Shown piece by piece: positions 58,401-64,000 of a stretch of DNA of 64,000 nt. The DNA lies in assembly GCF_000090795.2 (NCBI RefSeq), contig NW_003546416.1, positions 34,440 through 98,439 on the forward strand. The letters are read 5' to 3'. Position numbers and translations under genes: made by a program. The notes beneath the pieces were generated by a model. That model made no database searches and was not told where the DNA came from. It worked only from the letters and a program-made list of their open reading frames with translations. How positions within the stretch are numbered: the stretch's first letter is position 1; each line of letters opens with the position of its first letter. Source of the stretch: Amphimedon queenslandica. Lineage: Eukaryota > Porifera > Demospongiae > Haplosclerida > Niphatidae.

Positions 58401-59237
58401 AAAACCTCTTGCTCCACTTGTAATAGAAACTGTGAGATCAGCTGTTGGAGACGTGACGCCTATATATACTACACTGATCAACGAGGGATTAACACGGCCA
58501 CTTGATACGGATCATGGGATCAATGATTCTGATCAAATGATCACTGATTTGGTGGCTGATTCAAATCAGTGTCATCTCATTGGTGATCCGTGTGGTCACT
58601 GGGTGTTAAAGAAATTGATTGCTATTAATAGAGAAGGTAGAATCAAGAATTAAGACTTGATTATTATAATCAAAACATCATCTACTCTTGTTATTATATA
58701 TTACACATCTCTCTCCCCTTCCTTCTCTCTCTCTCCTTCATTAGACTCTACTCCATTATTCAGTGACTTGATAATACAATCAGTACCTTCAGATTATATA
58801 AGTACTTGGGCTACCATTAATAGAGGCTGCTTTGTTCTATCAAGGTATAAGTACAGTTACACAAGTACATGAGTGTTACCCACATTTTGTCCAACCCATG
58901 AGACCTTTTACAAATAACTGAGTATAAAATGAGACTTGGGTGTGATGTGGATCTGAACTGAGAACAGAGTAGAGCGCTCATCCAATTTTTGAATGGGTTC
59001 AATATGCCCCTACTACATGTAGAAACATTAAAGTATTCTTATTATCATTTATGAGACCATAATACTACACTACTATTATTAATGTATGTGACGTATGTAT
59101 TTTGTTTTTGTAGTTTGTTGTCTGAAGCTAGCAAAGAGAATCAGGAGAAGTTAAAGGAGTTGCTTCAATCATCAGTTATTGATCAACTAAGAACTAGCAA
59201 TACTGAAGGAGCTAGTGTATTACTGAAAGAACTATAA
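55449..59237 (+). CDS. PUM3: Pumilio homologue 3 / PUF6 (nucleolar, ribosome biogenesis)
   Basis: Fifteen exons: 55449-55462, 55512-55747, 55800-55935, 55997-56072, 56121-56214, 57084-57150, 57283-57498, 57594-57669, 57714-57812, 57862-57915, 57958-58038, 58107-58249, 58302-58636, 58745-58844, 59114-59237; 616 residues against about 650 in human. A Lys-rich N-terminus (KKASGSKKHPGGGKKSVKKN) fits nucleolar targeting. Pumilio-like repeats follow (HDTARIIQCILKFGS, LRYAKFVIKALFRY, RHKEAVELVELAYNDYA), then the CPL region (RKVFVKSLKSYIVKIC, GHLVLLGIFDCVDDT, GRRVLLYLLNPRSP) and GHWVLKKLI near the end. The family binds nucleic acid without strict sequence preference and is needed for pre-rRNA processing. 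Exon 7 must start at 57283 (after CGTGAG) to keep frame. Intron 5 is filled by a tandem repeat. Confidence 0.95.
56236..57030 (-). repeat. Intronic ~180-base tandem repeat array, PUM3 intron 5
   Basis: About four and a half units in inverted orientation relative to 12224, recognisable by ccatgggctatagccttggg near 56318, 56496, 56671 and 56849 and by aaggacatcaatatgtatca. It takes up nearly the whole 869-base intron. Confidence 0.85.
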
Positions 59238-59301
59238 TCTTAGCATAGATATAAAATTATGAAGATAGGATATAGCCTATCAAAATTATGACAATGTTAT
59301 T

Positions 59302-59329
59302 CCACACCCAACCAATGCAAGGTGTGGCT
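59302..59329. promoter_or_regulatory. CCAC..CC / GGTGTGGCT promoter motif, RING-TRAF gene 1
   Basis: ccacacccaaccaatgcaag followed by gtgtggct, an imperfect inverted CCACNCC/GGTGTGG pair, 48 bases before the start codon. The same motif precedes the two sister genes at 60484 and 63243. Confidence 0.6.
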
Positions 59330-59376
59330 ATTAAACTGCAATACTCAGATAAAGAAAGGAAGATTCATTATTATAA

Positions 59377-60222
59377 ATGATGAGTAGTAATTATAGATTA
59401 GTATGTCCTCATGGAGACCATCTCAGAGGCAGGACATTTGTAACATTAGCTCCTGCTCCGATAGTAGCTCCTTTAAAAATGTCTAGAGATGATTTCAAAT
59501 TTGAGGAAGAGTTCAGTCACTTGAATATTGATTGCCCAATATGTCTGAACATTATTATTAGTGAGCCCCGAAAGACCAGTTGTTGTGGAAGACATTTCTG
59601 CAAAGCCTGCATTTCTAAAGTTACAGGAAGTTGCCCTCTTTGTAGAGGAGAATGCCAGACCTACACAGACAAAAAATTCAAACGTATAGTTTATTCTAAA
59701 ACGGTTCAGTGCATGAAAAAGAGGAAAGGAGTGACTGGATGTGGCTGGAAAGGAGAGTTAAGGTTTTTAAAAGACCATTTCTCTACATCTTGTCCTTACG
59801 TTATAGTCCAATGCCTCCAAGAATGTGATCAAAAGGATATTTTACGCATTGACCTGGACGACCATTTAGAAAACCATTGTCCGATGCAACCAGTTGAGTG
59901 TCCTTTTAGTTGGTTAGGTTGTGATGAATGGCCTTTAAGGAAAGATGTAGAGAAGCATTATTCTGATACTAAACATGCTGAACATTTTGAGGTAGCATAT
60001 CGAAGGCTTCTTATGGCTAATAAGCAGTTCAATTTCTTCCTTGATAATTTGGAGAAGAATAATGCATATTTTAATATGAGGTGCTATTGGTTGGGAAATG
60101 AACTTGATGTGTTGAAAAAGAAACATGACGAGCTAAAGAATAGTCATGACAAATTACTGAAACACTTCAAGATAATTAGTATTATAGTAGTTATTTTAAT
60201 ACTTGTTGTTTTACTGGTCTAA
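59377..60222 (+). CDS. RING + TRAF-type zinc-finger, tail-anchored protein 1
   Basis: Single exon, 281 residues. A RING finger at about 52-90 (CPICLNIIISEPRKTSCCGRHFCKAC...CPLC) is followed by TRAF-type zinc fingers (CGWKGELRFLKDHFSTSCPYVIVQC, DHLENHCPMQPVECPFSWLGC). A short coiled coil (LGNELDVLKKKHDELKNSHD) comes next, then a very hydrophobic C-terminus (IISIIVVILILVVLLV) that should be a tail anchor. There is no MATH domain. The combination suggests a membrane-bound E3 ubiquitin ligase in TRAF-like signalling; substrates are unknown. The RING histidine stands one place later (CGRHFC) than in human TRAF6 (CGHRFC). Confidence 0.88.
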   Translation: MMSSNYRLVCPHGDHLRGRTFVTLAPAPIVAPLKMSRDDFKFEEEFSHLNIDCPICLNIIISEPRKTSCCGRHFCKACISKVTGSCPLCRGECQTYTDKKFKRIVYSKTVQCMKKRKGVTGCGWKGELRFLKDHFSTSCPYVIVQCLQECDQKDILRIDLDDHLENHCPMQPVECPFSWLGCDEWPLRKDVEKHYSDTKHAEHFEVAYRRLLMANKQFNFFLDNLEKNNAYFNMRCYWLGNELDVLKKKHDELKNSHDKLLKHFKIISIIVVILILVVLLV

Positions 60223-60483
60223 GGAGAAGATACTATTTTTATCAAGTTAAAATCCACATGAAAATTCACTTATTTTCTCTTATTCTAAATATTGGCTAAA
60301 CAGCACGTTTCTGTTTATGTTGCTTGAAGGCATTGTTTGTTAAACTGCTCACATTTCAAAAAGAGAGGGAGTGCAAAATTGACACATTAATAAATAGTTG
60401 CTATTTACACACTCAATGGCATCCACATTGATATAGTAAACTCTCACTATTAACATTATTCATTATAGATCTAGTGTATGATG

Positions 60484-60507
60484 CCACGCCTAATACAAGG
60501 TGTGGCT
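60484..60507. promoter_or_regulatory. CCACGCC / GGTGTGGCT promoter motif, RING-TRAF gene 2
   Basis: ccacgcctaatacaaggtgt plus ggct, 22 bases before the start codon. In the 60223-60529 spacer this is the only recognisable signal. Confidence 0.6.
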
Positions 60508-60529
60508 CGCTGGTAGATACAAGATCACT

Positions 60530-61351
60530 ATGAGCACAGCAACAGCGTCCCCTGAGAAAATAGAGGTATCCAAAGATGATTTCAAGTTCATAGGGTCTGA
60601 AAAAAATATCAGTGCCTTCAATATTGAATGTCCAATATGTCTGATGGTTATTATGGATAAGCCATGTAAGACAAGCTGCTGTAAAAAGAATTTCTGTAGA
60701 GCCTGCATTTCTAGAATCACAGGAGACTGCCCTATGTGTAGGAAAAAATACATGAACTATACAGCAGACAGAAGGTTCAGACGTATAGTTTATTCTCAAA
60801 AGATGCAGTGCATGAAAAAGAAGCCTCAAGGGGCTGAATGTGGCTGGAAAGGAGAATTAGGATCTTTAACACATCATTTAAAATCGTGTGATTATGTTAT
60901 AGTGCAATGCTCCCATTGTGATCTAAAGGATACTCTTTTACGCATTGACCTGAAGGACCATCTAGAGAACCATTGTCCAATGCATCCAGTTAAGTGTCCT
61001 TTCAGTTGGTTAGGTTGTGAAGAAAGACCCTTAAGGAAAGACGTAGAGAAGCATTACTCTGATACCAAACATGCTACACTTTTTGAGGCAGCATATCAAA
61101 AGCTTTGTTCTGATGCAACTAATTTGCGTATGGCTAATAATCACTTGACTTCATGCTTGAATAGGCACAGGTCACATGAAAGTAGACTTGCTGCCGATAT
61201 GAGGTTTAACTATTTGGAAAATGAACTTCAAACTTTAAAATGGGAACATGAAGAGTTGAAGAATAGACATGACAACTTAAAGATAATTATCATAGTAGTT
61301 ATTGTAGCTGTACTTGCTGTGGCTATATGCATTACGAATTATTATCATTAA
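60530..61351 (+). CDS. RING + TRAF-type zinc-finger, tail-anchored protein 2
   Basis: Single exon, 273 residues, tandem sister of the gene at 59377. RING CPICLMVIMDKPCKTSCCKKNFCRAC...CPMC: Asn takes the place of the zinc-binding His seen in its sister (KKNFC against GRHFC), so ligase activity could be altered or lost. TRAF-type fingers are well conserved (CGWKGELGSLTHHLKSCDYVIVQC, DHLENHCPMHPVKCPFSWLGC). A coiled coil (LENELQTLKWEHEELKNRHD) precedes the C-terminal membrane anchor IIIIVVIVAVLAVAICI. The start is the ATG at 60530 (MSTATASPEK). Confidence 0.87.
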   Translation: MSTATASPEKIEVSKDDFKFIGSEKNISAFNIECPICLMVIMDKPCKTSCCKKNFCRACISRITGDCPMCRKKYMNYTADRRFRRIVYSQKMQCMKKKPQGAECGWKGELGSLTHHLKSCDYVIVQCSHCDLKDTLLRIDLKDHLENHCPMHPVKCPFSWLGCEERPLRKDVEKHYSDTKHATLFEAAYQKLCSDATNLRMANNHLTSCLNRHRSHESRLAADMRFNYLENELQTLKWEHEELKNRHDNLKIIIIVVIVAVLAVAICITNYYH

Positions 61352-61592
61352 ATTTTATTATTATTATAGTTGGACTTTTTATTGCTAGTATTATGTATGT
61401 AATTACTGTCTAGTTTAGTTTGTATAGACACACATCTCCTTTTTCTCTCTCCTTGTTTTTTCTCTCACCATAATTATTCCGCCTATGATGCATTTTTGCA
61501 TGACACACCTACTAGTCTAAGTATATAAGTCAATCTGCACTATCTAGCTCTAGTTGAATAAAAAACAACTGAAACAGTATTCATTGACTAAT

Positions 61593-62323
61593 ATGGATAC
61601 TGGTATACCTGTCAATTCCATGTATGCTTATGCAACTGCAGAGCCTCCTTATGATCAACCTGGCTTTGACAAACAATTTGAAGCAACCAAAGAAGTACCT
61701 TCCACCGAGGGAGCTTCTGACCATGATGATATGCAAAAGGAGGAGGACCTAGAATCAGATGAAAAAATCCAAGAGCCACCACCAATACAAAAGGGACCTC
61801 TATTTTCATTAACTCAAGTAAGTGAATTTTGCTGCGATACTTTAATTTTGTTTTAGGAGAAAGCAGTAATCTTTACACAACCATTGGTCAAAGTGATGAA
61901 TAAGAACCAGGACCACTATTTTGGATTGTCATCTGTGCTGAATACTTTTTGCTGCTTTTGCTTTTGCTGCTGTGGAATGTTCATACTACCTTGTACAATC
62001 CTTGCAATGGTTTTCTCCATAATGGTATGCATCAACTACAGTACTTTTCATTATATTTATCATCAAAATCTATACAATAGGCTAAGAAAATGGATGATAG
62101 TGGGAGTCTTAAAAAAGCTAAAGCATTTGGTAGAATATCACTTGCTTTAAACATTGTTGCAATAATTTCAGCCATTGTGTTCTTTTTTCTCTGGATCATC
62201 ATTTTTCCGGCTTCGATTGCTGCTTCAAGTTCATCCTCCTCCTATTACAGCTACAACTATTATCGTTATTTAAGCACTACTTCAACTCCTTCATATTATC
62301 GGTATTATTACTACGGTAAATAA
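61593..62323 (+). CDS. CD225/dispanin-family membrane protein
   Basis: Three exons, 61593-61817, 61857-62024, 62081-62323; 211 residues. A soluble, acidic, Pro-rich N-terminal half (MDTGIPVNSMYAYATAEPPY) is followed by the CD225 region. The first hydrophobic segment is Cys-rich (LNTFCCFCFCCCGMFILPC), the middle loop reads KKAKAFGRISLALNIVAI, and the second membrane segment is AIVFFFLWIIIFPASIAAS. The short tail is Tyr/Ser-rich (YYSYNYYRYL). The family includes the interferon-induced IFITM proteins and trafficking dispanins; the Cys cluster is probably palmitoylated (inference). The specific role here is unknown. It separates the second and third RING-TRAF genes. Confidence 0.78.
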
Positions 62324-62640
62324 GAATTGTTCATCATAGTGTGTGAAGATACATATGCACTGTATAGAGAAGTGTGTATCAGTCATTATAGGCATCATGC
62401 ATTGTCCTATTTTTATTTTAAATAATTATATAAAACTAAACTTCTAACAACAGTTCTGCATTCAAAACATCATTGTTGTTTTTAAATTATTTATTTGTTG
62501 CTTCTTATTTATGATACCAATCTTCGCTTTAACAAATTATTTATGAATCTACTTTATGAGTAGAGACTGTAGAATTTATGTCACATGCATCATGTATTAA
62601 GTTTAGTATATTATTAATGATTATAGTTTTTGTTACAATA
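62324..62640. other. Spacer without recognisable gene
   Basis: AT-rich 3' flank of the CD225 gene; no reading frame, repeat or RNA gene could be supported. Confidence 0.6.
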
Positions 62641-62647
62641 GTATGAA

Positions 62648-62929
62648 ATGAACTACGTTTTTCATATTATGTTCAGTGACTTGATAATACAATTAATACC
62701 AACAGAGTTTATAAATACTTGGACCAACATTAACAGAGGTTGCTTTGTATTATCAAGGTATCATTATGTACTATTATCAATGTATATGTACATAGATTTG
62801 TTGTCTCATTCTCAAGCTAGCAAAGGGACTGAGTCAGGAGAAGTTAAAGGAGTTGCTTCGATCATCAGTTATTGATCAAATAAGAACTAGCAACACTGGA
62901 GGAGCTGCTTTATTACTGAAAGAACTATA
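62648..62929 (+). pseudogene. Duplicated 3' end of PUM3 (pseudogene)
   Basis: Corresponds to the last two PUM3 exons: FSDLIIQLIPTEFINTWTNI and NRGCFVLSR match exon 14, followed by a much shortened intron and SSVIDQIRTSNTGGAALLLKEL followed by a stop, matching exon 15. Indels near 62815-62845 break the reading frame, and nothing upstream of exon 14 is present. Similarity to 58755-59237 is high, so it is a fairly recent local duplication spanning the RING-TRAF genes. Confidence 0.88.
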
Positions 62930-62958
62930 AATGCACAAAAATACATAGATGTGTAATA

Positions 62959-63171
62959 CCGTATAGCTGGAGATATTTGCTGGAATATAATTTTGGTGTT
63001 TGCTGTTCATCATAAAAAAACGCACAATTTAATTCCGCAAAGCATTATAAGCAATGGGTGTATCAACAGTACACGCCTACACCAGCAAAATTAAATTCCA
63101 CAAACATTAAAATTAGCTATAATGGGTACAAAATCGCAAAAATAATTCCCGCAAACTTTTCCAGCTATAGA
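62959..63171. mobile_element. Degraded CCGTATAGCTGG-type MITE
   Basis: Starts ccgtatagctggagatattt after TA and ends with the inverted gcaaacttttccagctatag. Related to the element at 17656-17860, but the right end is eroded. It lies in the spacer before the third RING-TRAF gene. Confidence 0.65.
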
Positions 63172-63242
63172 CATAGATTAATTAATCATAGATATTAGAG
63201 TTGTATACTTTAATATCTATGAATTAATCAACATAATTAACA

Positions 63243-63266
63243 CCACGCCCATTACAAGGTGTGGCT
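63243..63266. promoter_or_regulatory. CCACGCC / GGTGTGGCT promoter motif, RING-TRAF gene 3
   Basis: ccacgcccattacaaggtgt plus ggct, seven bases before the proposed start codon. Third occurrence of the motif seen at 59302 and 60484. Confidence 0.6.
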
Positions 63267-63273
63267 GGTGTAC

Positions 63274-64000
63274 ATGCAATGGCGCCATAAAGAAGCACCT
63301 CGTTGTTTTATGAATAGAATGAACAGACAAATTCGTATATTACAAAGGCCAAGACCTAGTAAAGCAGTGTCTAGGGAAGATTTCCAGTTTGAGAAAGAAA
63401 TCACTGACTTCAACATTGAATGCCCGATATGTCTACATGTCATCATGGACGACCCCCTGCAGTCCCTTTGCTGTGGACGACATTTTTGTAAAGCATGCAT
63501 TTCTGGAGTCGAAATTGATTGTTATACAAGGGTACGTAGTTGCCCTATCTGTAGGGGAGACTGCAGCGATACCTTCCCTGACAAGAATTTTGAGCGCATA
63601 GTTTATTCCAAAGCTGTGTACTGTATGAAAAAGAATCAAACACAAGAGGCTCAATGTGACTGGAGTGGAAAATTAAGGGATTTTAGAGATCATTTATCTA
63701 CAACGTGTCCTTATGATTTAGTGGAATGCAAGTATAAATGTAGTCAAAAGGATATTTTACGTGTCGACCTGACTGACCACTTAGAAAATCGTTGCATGCT
63801 TAGGCCTTATTCATGCCAGCACTGTGGAGCAAAGGATGCATATAAAGCCATAACAAAGTCTCATTATCGAGTTTGCAAGAATTATCCAGTCGGTTGTTCT
63901 CATTGCTCTGATGAAAATGTGAGGCGCTCCGAACTCAACCAGCATGTAAAAGATGAGTGTCCGATGCAAAGGGTTGAATGTGCGTTTAGCTGGTTAGGTT
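63274..64000 (+). CDS. RING + TRAF-type zinc-finger protein 3 (3' end outside window)
   Basis: An open frame from ATG at 63274 (MQWRHKEAPRCF) to the window edge, 242 residues so far. RING CPICLHVIMDDPLQSLCCGRHFCKAC with the His present; the second half of the ring has an insertion (VEIDCYTRVRS) before CPIC. It has one more TRAF-type finger than its sisters: after DHLENRC come YSCQHCGAKDAYKAI...C and YPVGCSHCSDENVRRSEL, then DECPMQRVECAFSWLG, where the sequence stops. A C-terminal membrane anchor as in the sister genes is expected but not visible. Confidence 0.85.
   Translation, partial: MQWRHKEAPRCFMNRMNRQIRILQRPRPSKAVSREDFQFEKEITDFNIECPICLHVIMDDPLQSLCCGRHFCKACISGVEIDCYTRVRSCPICRGDCSDTFPDKNFERIVYSKAVYCMKKNQTQEAQCDWSGKLRDFRDHLSTTCPYDLVECKYKCSQKDILRVDLTDHLENRCMLRPYSCQHCGAKDAYKAITKSHYRVCKNYPVGCSHCSDENVRRSELNQHVKDECPMQRVECAFSWLG

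Noticed and set aside
1-64000. tRNA or rRNA genes
   Set aside because: I looked for cloverleaf-like and rRNA-like stretches and saw none that I could support by eye; a tRNAscan or Rfam search would be decisive.

Overview
The window looks like a gene-dense, AT-rich early-branching animal genome, most likely a demosponge of the Amphimedon type. This is an inference: housekeeping proteins resemble their human counterparts closely, introns are short (often 50-150 bases), and there are expanded families of fibrinogen-related, kelch-kinase and RING/TRAF-zinc-finger genes. All gene models below are hand-spliced. For nearly every model the exon phases and total length were checked to give an open frame.

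Layout. 1-9133 (minus strand): three tandem paralogues, two encoding kelch propeller + coiled coil + protein kinase and a middle one encoding the propeller alone. 9849-11229 (minus): POLR2E (RPB5), sharing a 239-base divergent promoter region with the next gene. 11469-53504 (plus): one 39-exon, 42-kb gene for SZT2 (about 3195 residues), the large KICSTOR subunit that restrains mTORC1. Its introns house other genes on the opposite strand: a ZZ/RING-like zinc-finger gene in intron 6, a 20.7-kb cluster of secreted fibrinogen-domain (FReD) genes in intron 18, and a death-domain gene in intron 38, the last one sitting inside a transposon-like inverted-repeat structure.

53714-55332 (minus): an ELMOD1/2-type ELMO-domain protein, head to head (116 bases) with PUM3/PUF6 at 55449-59237 (plus). 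59377-64000 (plus): three RING + TRAF-type zinc-finger genes (the last runs off the edge), with a CD225/dispanin membrane protein and a broken duplicate of the PUM3 3' end between them.

The FReD cluster has 12 genes with a continuous frame, one truncated pseudogene and one gene almost entirely lost in a 10-N assembly gap. All have three exons: signal peptide plus a small Cys-rich or Pro/Ser-rich module, a short exon starting the FReD, and a long exon with the rest. The array grew by block duplication, including two 5.1-kb blocks of three genes each. The FReDs, death-domain protein, RING/TRAF proteins and kelch-kinases would fit recognition and signalling roles, but the sequence does not prove this. 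Non-coding sequence is rich in small TA-flanked inverted-repeat elements and in an intronic tandem repeat of about 180 bases shared by SZT2 and PUM3.
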